Source of the DNA: Streptacidiphilus sp. ASG 303
GTDB lineage: Bacteria > Actinomycetota > Actinomycetes > Streptomycetales > Streptomycetaceae
Length of the DNA: 64,000 nt
Assembly (NCBI RefSeq): GCF_020991365.1
Contig: NZ_JAJLRA010000010.1
Location: 124,001 to 188,000 of the forward strand
Direction: 5' to 3'
Positions 51,715 through 60,714 of this stretch are shown here, piece after piece. The position numbers and the translations under genes were made by a program. The first letter of the stretch is position 1; each line of letters opens with the position of its first letter. The notes under the pieces are model-generated. The model saw nothing but the letters and a program-made list of their open reading frames with translations. It had not been told where the DNA came from and ran no database searches.

Positions 51715-52872
51715 TCAGGCCGGGCCGGGGACGAGCACCGCGGCGCCGGTGACCCGGTCCGCCGCGAGGTCGGCCAGCACCCGGTCGGCCTCGGCCATCG
51801 GGCGGCGGGTCACGTGCACCTGCGGGCGCAGCCGGGCCGCCTCGGCGAGGTAGGCCCGGCCGTCCGCCCGGGTGTTCGCGGTGACGCTGCGCAGCGTCCG
51901 CTCCTGGAAGAGGTGGTCGGCGTACCGCAGCGGCGGGATGTCGCTCAGGTGGATGCCGGCCACCGCCAGCGTGCCGCCGCGGTCCAGGGCGGCGAGGGCG
52001 GTCGGCACCAGGTCGCCGACGGGGGCGAAGAGGATCGCCGCGTCCAGCGGCTCGGGCGGCGCGTCGTAGGCGCCGCCCGCCGAGGCCGCGCCCAGGTCCA
52101 GGGCGAGCCGCCGGGCCTCCTCGGAGCGGGTGAGCACGTGGACGACCGCGCCGCGGGCGGTCGCCAGCTGGGTCGTCAGGTGGGCCGACGCGCCGTACCC
52201 GTACACGCCCAGGCGGCCGCCGCGGGGCAGCCGGGCCCGCTCCAGCGCGCGGTACCCGATGATGCCCGCGCAGAGCAGCGGGGCGATCTCCTCGTCGGCC
52301 CAGCCCCGCCACGCGGGGGCGTCCTCGGGCAGCCGGTAGGCGTAGCGGGCGTCGGCGAGGAGGTGGCCGGCGTAGCCGCCGTGGACGTCCCAGCCGGTGT
52401 AGCGGGAGTGCGGGCAGAGGTTCTCGCGTCCGCTGCGGCACCAGGGGCAGTGCCCGCAGGTGCCGGCCAGCCAGGCGACGCCCACCCGGTCGCCCGGGGC
52501 GAAGCCCTCCGCGTCACCGGCGAAGCCCTCCGGGTCACCGGCGAAGCCCTCGAGGTCGTCGGCGGAGCCCTCCGGGTCACCGGCGGAGCCGTCCGGGGCG
52601 GTGCCGGGCCCCTCCGCGCCAGGACCGGCCGCCAGGACCCGGCCCACCACCTCGTGGCCGGGCGTGCAGCGCGGCAGGTGCGGTACCAGGTCGCCCTCGG
52701 CGAGGTGCAGGTCGGTGCGGCAGACGCCGCAGGCGGAGACCTCGACGAGCAGCTGGTGGGGCCCCGGGGGCGGGAGCTCCCGCTCGACCCGGCGCAGCGG
52801 GCCGTCCGCGGCGGGGCCGGGCCGGTCCACGACCCAGGCCGTGGTGGTCGTCGGCTGGTGTGCTGTCGGCAC
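51715..52872 (-). CDS. Zinc-dependent alcohol dehydrogenase with acidic repeat insert
   Basis: A 385-residue MDR-type dehydrogenase. The catalytic zinc cysteine is in [18 protein letters not shown], followed by [13 protein letters not shown]. The structural zinc cysteines are in [17 protein letters not shown], and the NAD(P) fold has [17 protein letters not shown]. In the loop before [10 protein letters not shown] there is an insert of five 7-residue units of the GDPEGFA type (about residues 91-125), absent from related enzymes as far as I know. GTG 52872 follows GGGAGGAG at 7 nt. It is convergent with the terpene synthase. Confidence 0.92.
   Translation of the reverse strand: MPTAHQPTTTTAWVVDRPGPAADGPLRRVERELPPPGPHQLLVEVSACGVCRTDLHLAEGDLVPHLPRCTPGHEVVGRVLAAGPGAEGPGTAPDGSAGDPEGSADDLEGFAGDPEGFAGDAEGFAPGDRVGVAWLAGTCGHCPWCRSGRENLCPHSRYTGWDVHGGYAGHLLADARYAYRLPEDAPAWRGWADEEIAPLLCAGIIGYRALERARLPRGGRLGVYGYGASAHLTTQLATARGAVVHVLTRSEEARRLALDLGAASAGGAYDAPPEPLDAAILFAPVGDLVPTALAALDRGGTLAVAGIHLSDIPPLRYADHLFQERTLRSVTANTRADGRAYLAEAARLRPQVHVTRRPMAEADRVLADLAADRVTGAAVLVPGPA
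52499..52603 (-). repeat. Five in-frame 21-bp repeats within the dehydrogenase
   Basis: Units start at 52499, 52520, 52541, 52562 and 52583 (the last degenerate); the typical unit is GCGAAGCCCTCCGGGTCACCG, encoding a GDPEGFA-type heptapeptide. The repeat length is a multiple of three, so the gene stays open whatever the copy number. Confidence 0.85.
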
Positions 52873-53081
52873 GGTCGGACTCCTCCCGCGGTGGCCCCTC
52901 GACGCTACCGCCGCCCGCGGCCCGGCGCAGGGCGTGACCGGCGGGGCACGCGGCACTGCGGGGCGGGCCGCGGGGTGCGGGCTGCGGGATGGGGGCTGCG
53001 GGCTGCGGAAAGGGCGGGGAGGGCGGGGGGCCGCGGACAGGGCGGCGGGCGGGGACGGACCGCGGGCATAGGGTGCGGGCC

Positions 53082-53813
53082 ATGCTGGACTACGACACCG
53101 AGGCCGACCGCTACGACGCGAGCCGGGGCGGGGTGCCGCGCGCCGGGGCCGCCGCGCGGGCGGTCCTGGGGCTGCTGCCGCCGGACGTCCGCACCCTCCT
53201 CGACGTCGGCTGCGGCACCGGCCTGGTCAGCGCCCGGATCTCCCGGCCGGGCCTGCGGGTGGCGGGCGCGGACGCCTCCCCCGGCATGCTCCGGCTGGCG
53301 GCGGCCCGCCTGGGCGGGGCGGTGGTGCTGGCGGACGCCCGGCGCCTCCCGTTCGCCGACGGCACCCTGGACGCGGTGAGCGCCGTCTGGCTGCTGCACC
53401 TGCTGCCCGACGCCGCACCGGTGGTCGCCGAGTGCGCCCGGGTGCTGCGGCCGGGCGGGGTGCTGGTCGCGACCGTCGACAAGGACGCATCGCACGACGT
53501 GGGCAGCGACATCGACGCGCTGCTCGCGCCCTTCCGGCGGCCGGACGCGTCCGACGGACGCGCCCTGGTGGCCGGGCACGCCGCACGGCACGGGCTGCGG
53601 CCCTGCGGCGGGGCGTCCTTCACCGGGCACGGCCAGGGGCGGTCGCCGCGGTCGGCCGCCGCCGGACTGGCGCACGGCGCCTACCCGTCCGCGATCCGGG
53701 TGACGGAGCGTCAGGCCGCCTCCCTCGCGGCGTCGCTGGCCGCGCTGCCCGACCAGGACCGCCCCCGGCCGGATCCCGTGTACCGCCTGGTGGCACTCCG
53801 CAAGGACGTCTGA
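53082..53813 (+). CDS. Class I SAM-dependent methyltransferase
   Basis: A 243-residue methyltransferase. SAM motif I is [15 protein letters not shown], with the acidic residue in [10 protein letters not shown] and post-[23 protein letters not shown]. It belongs to the ubiquinone/menaquinone-type (UbiE-like) group, but the acceptor is not evident. ATG 53082 has a weak site, GGTGCGGG. It lies between the dehydrogenase and an MFS exporter in the terpene synthase neighbourhood, and could methylate a product or a lipid. Confidence 0.88.
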   Translation: MLDYDTEADRYDASRGGVPRAGAAARAVLGLLPPDVRTLLDVGCGTGLVSARISRPGLRVAGADASPGMLRLAAARLGGAVVLADARRLPFADGTLDAVSAVWLLHLLPDAAPVVAECARVLRPGGVLVATVDKDASHDVGSDIDALLAPFRRPDASDGRALVAGHAARHGLRPCGGASFTGHGQGRSPRSAAAGLAHGAYPSAIRVTERQAASLAASLAALPDQDRPRPDPVYRLVALRKDV

Positions 53814-53827
53814 GCCCGGCGGTCCGG

Positions 53828-55174
53828 TCAGCCCGGCAGGGCGGCCGCCGGGACGGCGGCCGGGACGGTGTCCGGGCGGGTGCGCACCGCCCAGCGGGCG
53901 GCCGGGCCGGTGGCGAGCCCGGCGCCGAGGAAGAGGAGTCCCAGCAGCAGCCAGCCGGACGTGCCCCCCTCCACCACGAGTCCGGTGAGGAGCGGCGGCC
54001 CGAGCGTCCGCGCGACGGCGACCCCGCTGCCGTAGAAGCCCTGGTACTGGCCCTGCCGGTGGTCGGGGGCGAGGCAGGAGCCCAGCTCCCACCCGCCGGC
54101 GGACTGCACCGTCTCGCCCGCGGTCAGCAGGGCGACGCCCACGAGCAGCAGCGCCACGGCCGTCGGGGCAGGAACGGCGCCGCCGGAGAGCGCGAGGACG
54201 ACGCACGAGGCCGGCACCAGCAGGCCGGACCGCCGGACGGCCCGGACGGCGGCGGCCGGTCCGCGGACGCCCCGTGCGGCCCGCACCTGGAAGAGCACCA
54301 CCCCCAGGGTGTTGAGGACCAGCAGCGCGGACCCGGTCCAGGGCGGTGCGGCGGTCCGCTGCACGGTCCAGAGCGGGAGGGCGAGGCTGAGCAGCGGCAT
54401 CCGCAGCAGCATCAGGGCGTTGAGGAGGGTGAGCAGGGCGTACGGCCGGTCGCGCAGCACCGCGAGGGCCGGACCGCCGCCGGGCGCGGGCGGGGCTGCC
54501 GGGACGGCGGGCACCCGCAGCAGCAGGGCGGCACAGGCCAGGAAGGCGGCCGCGTCGAGGGCGAGCGCCCCCAGGAACGCCTGGCGGGTGCCGAGGTGCA
54601 GGGCCACTCCTCCGAGGGCCGCGCCCGCGGCGAGTCCGGCGTTGCCGCAGGACTGCAGCCGGGCCCGCACGGCGGTGCGCCGGTCGGGGCCGACCAGCCC
54701 CGCCAGCAGGGCCTGGCGGGCAGCGGCCAGGCCGCACTGGCCGGACGCGTAGAGGCAGGCGACCGCCAGGAACGGAGGGAAGGAGCGGACGAGGAGGAGG
54801 GCGCCGAGGGCGCCGGCAGTCGCGAGGGCGAGCAGGGCGGAGGTGCCGCGCGGCCCGTGCCGGTCGGCGAGGTGCCCCAGCGGGATGCCCGCCAGGGTGC
54901 CGACGGCCCAGGAGAGGCCGAGGCCGAGGCCGATGAGGGCCGGGGAGAGGCCCGCGACGCGGACGAGGAAGAGGGCGGAGCAGACGAGGTAGGCGCCGTC
55001 GCCGACGGAGTTGGCCGTCTGGGCGAGCGCGAGCCCCCGCTCCGGACGGGCGGGTCGGCCGGGGCCGCCGGGACGGGCAGGACCGCCGGGACGGGCGGGG
55101 CGCGACAGGCGCTCAGGGCGGCAGGTCCGGGAGGTCCGGGGAGTCCGGAGGGTCCGGGGGGTCCGGCTGGGCAT
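53828..55174 (-). CDS. MFS transporter
   Basis: A 448-residue major facilitator with about 12 hydrophobic segments and the typical loop GIPLGHLADRHGPRGT between helices 2 and 3. Before the first helix lie about 45 residues made largely of R-T-P/P-A-R tripeptides, coded by short tandem repeats. ATG 55174 has GAGGAG 4 nt upstream; in-frame codons up to 55327 add only low-complexity residues. It is convergent with the methyltransferase (14 bp apart). The substrate may be a small hydrophobic compound. Confidence 0.88.
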   Translation of the reverse strand: MPSRTPRTLRTPRTSRTCRPERLSRPARPGGPARPGGPGRPARPERGLALAQTANSVGDGAYLVCSALFLVRVAGLSPALIGLGLGLSWAVGTLAGIPLGHLADRHGPRGTSALLALATAGALGALLLVRSFPPFLAVACLYASGQCGLAAARQALLAGLVGPDRRTAVRARLQSCGNAGLAAGAALGGVALHLGTRQAFLGALALDAAAFLACAALLLRVPAVPAAPPAPGGGPALAVLRDRPYALLTLLNALMLLRMPLLSLALPLWTVQRTAAPPWTGSALLVLNTLGVVLFQVRAARGVRGPAAAVRAVRRSGLLVPASCVVLALSGGAVPAPTAVALLLVGVALLTAGETVQSAGGWELGSCLAPDHRQGQYQGFYGSGVAVARTLGPPLLTGLVVEGGTSGWLLLGLLFLGAGLATGPAARWAVRTRPDTVPAAVPAAALPG

Positions 55175-55313
55175 GCGGCTCCTCGGTCGTCCGGCGATGG
55201 GGAGGGGTGCGCCGCACCACCGTAGGGCGGGGAGGGCCGTCCGCCCAGGGCCGCTCCGCCGCCGTCCGCGTGGGCCACTTCGGCCCGCGGACGGCGGGCC
55301 CCGGGCACGCGCC

Positions 55314-55343
55314 GGGGCCCGCTCCACGCGTGGAGCGGGCCCC
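55314..55343 (-). terminator. Terminator, 30-bp perfect palindrome
   Basis: Positions 55314-55343 form a perfect palindrome centred on ACGCGT. It follows the stop of the DHA2 exporter (55385) on the minus strand. Confidence 0.88.
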
Positions 55344-55384
55344 GGACGGGAGGGGCGCGGCCGGGCCGCGCCGGTGGGCGTGCC

Positions 55385-56890
55385 TCAGTGGGCGACGACC
55401 GGGACGGGGACCTCGTCAGCGGCGCCCTTCCCGGAGGCGACCGCGGCGCCGCCGTCCTGGCGCCCGGTGGTGATGAAGGTGAAGGCGATGGCCGACGCGG
55501 TGGCCAGGATGCCGGCGGCCCACCCGATGGCGGTGGCGTAGCCGTGCACCGCGGCCTGGTTGACGAGCCGCAGGTCGCCGCCGTGGGAGGCCAGCCAGTG
55601 GGTGGTGGCGCTCGCCGCGACCGTGTTCAGCAGGGCGGTGCCGATGGAGCCGCCGACCTGCTGGGAGGTGTTGACCATGGCGGAGGCGACACCGGCGTCG
55701 CGGGGCTGGACGCCGTACGTCGCCAGGCTCATCGCCGGCATGAAGGAGGTGCCCATGCCGAGGCCGAGCATGAGCTCGGCGGGGAGGATCAGCCCCGCGT
55801 AGGGGCTGCCGACCTCCAGCCGGGTGAGGAGCAGCATGCCGAGCGCGGCCAGCAGGAAGCCGGGGCCCATGAGCAGGCGCGGGGGGACCCGGTTCATCAG
55901 GCGGGCGCCGATCTGGGTGGAGCCGGTGATCATGCCGGCGACCATCGGCAGGAAGGCCAGGCCGGTGACGACCGGGGAGTAGCCCTTGACGACCTGCAGG
56001 TAGTAGGTGAGGAAGAGGAAGAGGCCGAACATGCCGATGATGGCGAGGCCCAGCGAGAGGTACACGCCTGCGCGGTTGCGGTCGGTGACGACCCGCAGCG
56101 GGAGCAGCGGGGCCTTCACCCGGGCCTCCACGGCGACGAAGGCGGCCAGCAGGACGACCGCGGTCGCGAAGAGGCCGAGGGGGGCGGGGGCGGTCCAGCC
56201 GTCGCTCTCGACGCGGGTGAAGCCGTAGACCAGGGTGACCAGGCCGAGGGTGGCCAGGATGACGCCGGGGATGTCGAGGCGGTTGCGGTTGCGGCTGCCG
56301 GCGGGCTCGTGCACGACGGCGGCGGCGCCGAAGGCGGCCACGGCGGCGATCGGCACGTTGACGTAGAGCGCCCAGCGCCAGTTGAGGTACTCGGTGAGCA
56401 CGCCGCCGAGGATCAGGCCTAGCGCGCCGCCGCCGCCGGCGATGGCGCCGAAGACGCCGAACGCCTTGGCGCGCTCCTTGGCCTCGGTGAAGGTCACGGC
56501 GAGCAGGGACAGCGCGGCGGGGGCGAGCAGCGCGCCGAAGACGCCCTGGAGGGCGCGGGCGCCGAGGAGCATGCCGGTGTTCAGGGCGGCGCCGCCGAGG
56601 GCGGAGGCCCCGGCGAAGCCGATCAGGCCGGTGATGAAGACCCGCTTGCGGCCGGCGATGTCCGCGATGCGGCCGCCGAGCAGCAGCAGGCCGCCGAAGG
56701 CGAGGGTGTAGGCGGTGATCACCCACTGGCGGTTGCCGTCGGAGATGCCGAGGTCGTGCTGGGCGGAGGGCAGGGCGATGTTCACGATGGTGCCGTCGAG
56801 GACCACCATCAGCTGGGCGAGGGCAATGAAGACCAGGGCTGTCCAGCGCCTGGGGTGCGGGGCGGCCGTTTCCGGCATGGGGGTACTCAC
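55385..56890 (-). CDS. DHA2 (EmrB/QacA-type) MFS drug transporter
   Basis: A 501-residue 14-helix drug:proton antiporter. The hallmark LDGTIVNIALPSAQHDLG in the first helix, LLLLGGRIADIAGRKRVFI in the 2-3 loop and GAIAGGGGALGLILGGVL (antiporter motif C) are present. It should pump out toxic amphipaths or antibiotics. I start at GTG 56890; ATG 56878 is an alternative and neither has a good ribosome site. It is downstream of a TetR gene on the same strand, which probably represses it. Confidence 0.9.
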   Translation of the reverse strand: MSTPMPETAAPHPRRWTALVFIALAQLMVVLDGTIVNIALPSAQHDLGISDGNRQWVITAYTLAFGGLLLLGGRIADIAGRKRVFITGLIGFAGASALGGAALNTGMLLGARALQGVFGALLAPAALSLLAVTFTEAKERAKAFGVFGAIAGGGGALGLILGGVLTEYLNWRWALYVNVPIAAVAAFGAAAVVHEPAGSRNRNRLDIPGVILATLGLVTLVYGFTRVESDGWTAPAPLGLFATAVVLLAAFVAVEARVKAPLLPLRVVTDRNRAGVYLSLGLAIIGMFGLFLFLTYYLQVVKGYSPVVTGLAFLPMVAGMITGSTQIGARLMNRVPPRLLMGPGFLLAALGMLLLTRLEVGSPYAGLILPAELMLGLGMGTSFMPAMSLATYGVQPRDAGVASAMVNTSQQVGGSIGTALLNTVAASATTHWLASHGGDLRLVNQAAVHGYATAIGWAAGILATASAIAFTFITTGRQDGGAAVASGKGAADEVPVPVVAH

Positions 56891-56892
56891 AA

Positions 56893-56927
56893 TCGTCACG
56901 GGTCGGGCGGTCGTCACGGGTCGGGCG
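56893..56927. promoter_or_regulatory. Tandem 17-bp repeat upstream of exporter
   Basis: TCGTCACGGGTCGGGCG occurs at 56893-56909 and 56911-56927, 18 bp apart, immediately upstream of the exporter start. It is a possible regulator-binding pair. Confidence 0.5.
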
Positions 56928-57045
56928 TGCAGGATCGGACGCACGGGTGCGCCGTCCGGTCGGCGGACGGGCGCACCGGCGTGCCGGTGCGTACGGGTCG
57001 GGCTGCGGGTCGGTGCCGTTGCTCGGGGCCGCGGTGGCGGCTCGG

Positions 57046-57702
57046 TCAGCGGTACTCCCCCTGGAGCCTGCGGAGGTCTTCGAGGGTGGTGGCGGAGCCG
57101 GACAGCTCCGTGGGCCGGGGGGTGCCCAGCCCGTCGAGGAGCAGGTCGAGGTGGCGGTGGACGAAGCGGTCGGCGCCGCCGCAGCCGGTGCCCGGCAGCG
57201 GGCGTGCCAGCTGGGTGACGGCGACGATGACGTCCCCCGCGGCGATGTCGGGGCGCAGGTCGCCGGAGCGCCGGCCGGCGTCGATGATGTCCGAGACGGC
57301 GCGCTCCAGGCGGGTCCGGGCCGCGGCGAACTCGGGGTCCCGGGGGTCGACCCAGCCGGAGAGCAGCGGGCAGACGGCGCCGATGCGCTCGTCCGCCGCC
57401 GCGTGGACGAAGCGCCGCAGCGCCGCGAAGGCGGACGGCTCCTCGTCGCGGGCGGCCTCCGCCTGCTCGGCGGTGCGGACGAGGACGGAGAGGGTGACCG
57501 TGCGGATCAGCCCGCGCCGGTCGGGGAAGTGCCGGTACAGCGTGGCGTTGCCGATGCCGGCCCGGCGGGCGATCTCGTCCAGCGGGACGTCCGCGCCGTG
57601 CTCGACGAACGCCTCCCGGGCGGCAGCCGCGATCCGCGCACGGTTGCGGCAGGCGTCCGCCCTCATGCGGGCCCCCTGCTGCTCCACGGCGCCGACGCTC
57701 AT
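57046..57702 (-). CDS. TetR family transcriptional regulator
   Basis: A 218-residue repressor. The HTH is AAAREAFVEHGADVPLDEIARRAGIGNATLYRHFPDR, with the ligand domain beyond. It lies upstream of the DHA2 exporter on the same strand with 155 bp between them. Its own promoter region holds two inverted repeats AACCGGGGA-N5-TCCCCGGTT, so autoregulation is likely. ATG 57702 has GGAGGAG upstream. Confidence 0.93.
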   Translation of the reverse strand: MSVGAVEQQGARMRADACRNRARIAAAAREAFVEHGADVPLDEIARRAGIGNATLYRHFPDRRGLIRTVTLSVLVRTAEQAEAARDEEPSAFAALRRFVHAAADERIGAVCPLLSGWVDPRDPEFAAARTRLERAVSDIIDAGRRSGDLRPDIAAGDVIVAVTQLARPLPGTGCGGADRFVHRHLDLLLDGLGTPRPTELSGSATTLEDLRRLQGEYR

Positions 57703-57724
57703 CGGACTGCTCCTCCGGACGGTG

Positions 57725-57793
57725 AACCGGGGACTGCTTCCCCGGTTGCTCGCATGGGAAGAACGGGGAAGGACTCCCCGGTTATTTCACGGA
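57725..57793. promoter_or_regulatory. Two TetR-type operators
   Basis: AACCGGGGA-CTGCT-TCCCCGGTT (57725-57747) is a perfect inverted repeat. AACGGGGA-AGGAC-TCCCCGGTT (57772-57793) is the same with one base missing. They are upstream of the TetR start by 23 and 70 bp. Confidence 0.75.
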
Positions 57794-57796
57794 GCC

Positions 57797-57814
57797 GTGT
57801 GACGCGCGTCACAC
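57797..57814. promoter_or_regulatory. Crp-like palindrome GTGTGACGCGCGTCACAC
   Basis: A perfect 18-bp palindrome that contains TGTGA-N6-TCACA and also fits the S. coelicolor Crp pattern GTG-N6-GNCAC. It stands 95 bp before the TetR start. It could bring the exporter locus under cAMP-Crp control. Confidence 0.6.
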
Positions 57815-57928
57815 ACCCGGGGGGCGGCCTCCGGGACGGCCGGACGGAGCCGCACCGGGGAGGGGCCGCGCCCGGGCAGGGCCGCGTCCCGGCAGGGCAG
57901 TGTCCGGACGGGCAGTGTCCGGACGGGG

Positions 57929-58279
57929 TCACATGAGGCGGGCGCCGCGCTCGGCCTCGCGCAGCTCGTCGAGCAGGCCCTGCTGGCCGGCGAGCAGTTC
58001 GGTGAGGATCCGGCGGGCGGCGCGCAGCAGGTCGGCGACGTCGGCGCCGGCCAGCGAGTAGACGACCGTGGAGCCCTCGCGGGCGGAGACCACGATCCCC
58101 GAGCGGCGCAGCACCGCGAGCTGCTGGGAGAGGCTGGACGGCTCCGCCTCCAGGTCCGCCAGCAGGTCGCGGACGGGCTTCGGCCCCTCCTGGAGGAGCT
58201 CCAGGACGCGGATGCGGACGGGGTGGCCGAGCATCCGGAAGAACTCCGCCTTCGCCTGGTACAGCGGAACCCGTTGCAC
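57929..58279 (-). CDS. ArsR/SmtB family regulator
   Basis: A 116-residue winged helix-turn-helix. The HTH is VLELLQEGPKPVRDLLADLEAEPSSLSQQLAVLRRSGIV, with the wing REGSTVVYSL. The ELCVC-type metal motif of metal sensors is missing, so it likely senses something else or is constitutive. GTG 58279 has GGGGTGA 6 nt upstream. It has no obvious partner; the roadblock protein precedes it on the same strand. Confidence 0.9.
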   Translation of the reverse strand: MQRVPLYQAKAEFFRMLGHPVRIRVLELLQEGPKPVRDLLADLEAEPSSLSQQLAVLRRSGIVVSAREGSTVVYSLAGADVADLLRAARRILTELLAGQQGLLDELREAERGARLM

Positions 58280-58421
58280 TGCCGGTCACCCCTTTCCGGA
58301 CGCCGCCCCCTGTTTCCCGCGGTCGAAGGCTACGGGCGGGGGGCCCGATCTGCCGGGGAGTGAAGCATCCGGCGGATCGGGAATTGAAGAAGGCTTCAAC
58401 TTGTGGGCAAGAAAAAGGGGT

Positions 58422-58793
58422 TCAGAGTTCCAGGGCGTCGCAGACCTGGCGGGCGCGGTGCCGGGCCAGGGCCAGGTTGGCCCGCTTCCGGTCCAGGACC
58501 AGGTAGAGGAAGATCCCCTGGCTGCCCCGCTTGGTCAGCGGCCGGATCAGGTGGAACTGCCCGGAGAGCGTGATCAGCATGTCCTCGATGGTCTCGCCGC
58601 GCAGGTCCAGCAGCTCCATGGCGCGCATCTTGGCCCGCACCACGTCGGTGTTGCCGGCCGCGGCCACGTTGAGGTCGAGCTCGTCATTGCCGCCGAGCAC
58701 GCCCAGCGCCATACCGCTGCCGTAGTCGACCAGTGCGGTGCCCAGGGCACCGTCGATGGCCATGCACTCCTTGAGGGAGGTTTCCAGGTTCAT
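58422..58793 (-). CDS. Roadblock/LC7-type domain protein
   Basis: A 123-residue protein with the alternating hydrophobic pattern of Roadblock/LC7 (MglB-like) domains: LKECMAIDGALGTALVDYGSGMALGVLGG and GQFHLIRPLTKRGSQGIFLYLVLDRKRANL. In streptomycetes such proteins can regulate small Ras-like GTPases, but no GTPase gene is adjacent. It is an assignment by pattern, not by a catalytic motif. ATG 58793 is preceded by GGGGACG. Confidence 0.82.
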   Translation of the reverse strand: MNLETSLKECMAIDGALGTALVDYGSGMALGVLGGNDELDLNVAAAGNTDVVRAKMRAMELLDLRGETIEDMLITLSGQFHLIRPLTKRGSQGIFLYLVLDRKRANLALARHRARQVCDALEL

Positions 58794-59200
58794 GGCTGCG
58801 TCCCCTTCTTCGTCGGTCCCCGGCCCGTCGGGCGTGCGGCGGTCGGGCGTGCGGCGGTCCGGCCCGCGGACCGGTCGCGATCACGACGCTAGGGGCCGCC
58901 CGGGCGCGCCGGGACACTCGACCGCAACCGACCGGAAGAGGCCGCACAAGCGGAGGAAAGCGGAAGGAATGCGTGCCCGAACGGTCTTCCGGCGCCGGTC
59001 CCGGTCCTTCCTGACGCAGTGTCGGACATCCCGTGGCGCGACGGCCCCCCGCCGGAGGACCGCCTCGCGCGACGGCACGGGACCGCACGGGACCGGACGG
59101 CGCGCCGCGGACGGCGCGGACCCGCCACCGGCGGCGGACCGCCGTTTCCGCCCGGTGGACCCGGGGCAGACGCCGCACGACCTGAGAGGGGTGGAGAACC
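58794..59200. other. 407-bp divergent intergenic region
   Basis: It lies between the LC7-type and DUF1206 genes. A TAGCGT -10 candidate for the LC7-type gene is at 58886-58891, and a GTCGGGCGTGCGGCG repeat near 58828-58858 comes just before it. The remaining part is GC-rich with no supported gene. Confidence 0.5.
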
Positions 59201-60058
59201 GTGACGGCATCGGCAGCTGCATCGGAGGCGGGCCGGGAGGCCCGTTCGGCGGGACGGGAGGTGGCCGACAGCAAGGCCATGCGCATCGCCGCACGGGCGG
59301 GCTTCGCCGCCCGCGGCGTGGTGTACGTGCTCATCGGGGTGCTCGCGGTGCGGATCGCCTTCGGCGACTCGGGCGCCGAGGCGGACCGGCGCGGTGCGCT
59401 GGAGCAGGTGGCCCGCCAGCCCTTCGGCGAGTTCCTGCTCTGGGTGATCGGCCTGGCGTTCGTCGGGCTGGCGCTGTGGCGGCTCACCGAGGCCGTGTAC
59501 GGGCCCACCACCGGCTCGGGCGGCGGCGAGGGCAAGCGGACCGTCAAGCGCCTGACCGCGCTGGGCCGGGCCGTCTTCTACGGCGTGGTCGCGGCGGGCG
59601 TCTTCGGCCTGGTGCTCGGCTCGGGCGGCCCCCAGTCCAGCGACCACCAGTCCAAGGGCCTGAGCGCCCGGGCGATGGAGTGGCCGGGCGGCCGCTGGCT
59701 GGTCGGGGCCGTCGGGATCGGCTTCGTGGTGGCGGGCTGCTGGATCGCGGCGCGCGCCGCGATGCGGAAGTTCATGAAGAAGATGGAGACCGGCCGGATG
59801 AGCGCCAAGGAGGAGCGCGCCGTCAAGGTGCTCGGCGCCGCCGGCGGCGTCGCCCGGGGCGTGGTCTTCGCCACGGCGGGCGTCTTCGCGGTCGTGGCGG
59901 CCGTGCAGTTCGACCCGGACAAGGCCAAGGGCGTCGACGACACCCTGCGGTCCTTCACGCAGACCCCGGCCGGGCCGTGGCTGCTGGTCGTGGTCGCCGT
60001 GGGCCTGGTGCTCTTCGGCGTCTTCTCCTTCGCCTGCGCCCGCTGGCGCAAGGTCTGA
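59201..60058 (+). CDS. DUF1206 domain-containing membrane protein
   Basis: A 285-residue integral membrane protein made of three DUF1206 repeats. Each has a basic residue run and two helices (AARAGFAARGVVYVLIGVLAV, LGRAVFYGVVAAGVFGLVLG and AGGVARGVVFATAGVFAVVA), giving about six membrane segments. The function is unknown. GTG 59201 has GAGGGGTGGAG upstream. It ends 7 bp before the convergent GNAT gene. Confidence 0.93.
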   Translation: MTASAAASEAGREARSAGREVADSKAMRIAARAGFAARGVVYVLIGVLAVRIAFGDSGAEADRRGALEQVARQPFGEFLLWVIGLAFVGLALWRLTEAVYGPTTGSGGGEGKRTVKRLTALGRAVFYGVVAAGVFGLVLGSGGPQSSDHQSKGLSARAMEWPGGRWLVGAVGIGFVVAGCWIAARAAMRKFMKKMETGRMSAKEERAVKVLGAAGGVARGVVFATAGVFAVVAAVQFDPDKAKGVDDTLRSFTQTPAGPWLLVVVAVGLVLFGVFSFACARWRKV

Positions 60059-60065
60059 CGGGATC

Positions 60066-60650
60066 TCAGCAGCCGTCGGCGCGCCCGGCGGCGGACCCCT
60101 CCGGTCCGCCGCCGGGCGCGTCCGTGCGGGCGGCGAGGTCGAGGCGCCAGTCATTGCTGCGCATCGTGCGGCCGCTGCCGGGCGGGTACGGGAAGTCGCA
60201 CTCCCCCAGCAGGACGAAGCCCGCGCGGCGGCAGAGGGCGTTGGAGGCGGGGTTGTCCACGGAGGGGAAGGCGTGCAGGTACCGGTGGCGCCCCTCGGCC
60301 CGGGCCCGGTGGAGCACGGCGGCGACGGCGGCGGCCGCGACGCCCCGGCCCTGGTGGGACGGCAGGACGTTCCAGCCGCTCTCGTACACCGCCTCGCCGC
60401 GCCAGACCCGCGCCCAGTACCCGACGGTGCCGACCGCCTCGCCGCCGGGCAGGAGCACCCGGAACATGCGGCCGTCGAGCGCCCCGAGGTACCGGCGGTG
60501 GCGGGCGAGGACCTGCTCCTCGGTCTCCGGGCCGCCCACGTGCCGCTTCATCTCCGGCGTGTTGATCCGCCGCAGCAGCTCCAGGCCCTCCTCGGACCAG
60601 GGCTCGATCCGCACGCCCAGGGCGTTCTCCGGTGTCCTCACGCCGCTCAT
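60066..60650 (-). CDS. GNAT family N-acetyltransferase
   Basis: A 194-residue RimJ/RimL-like acetyltransferase. The acetyl-CoA loop is NVLPSHQGRGVAAAAVAAVL, with SVDNPASNALCRRAGFVLLGE as motif B. The substrate is unknown. It starts at ATG 60650. Its 3' end encodes a strong hairpin used as a terminator. Confidence 0.9.
   Translation of the reverse strand: MSGVRTPENALGVRIEPWSEEGLELLRRINTPEMKRHVGGPETEEQVLARHRRYLGALDGRMFRVLLPGGEAVGTVGYWARVWRGEAVYESGWNVLPSHQGRGVAAAAVAAVLHRARAEGRHRYLHAFPSVDNPASNALCRRAGFVLLGECDFPYPPGSGRTMRSNDWRLDLAARTDAPGGGPEGSAAGRADGC
60081..60119. terminator. 17-bp stem terminator inside the GNAT 3' end
   Basis: 60081-60097 pairs perfectly with 60103-60119, loop CCTCC. It falls in the last codons of the GNAT gene and just after the DUF1206 stop, so it serves the convergent pair. 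Confidence 0.8.
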
Positions 60651-60714
60651 CCTGGCAGGGCCGCCCGCCGTGCCGGAACCGCTTTTCCGCAGCCCCGGGA
60701 GGCGGCGCGCGGGT

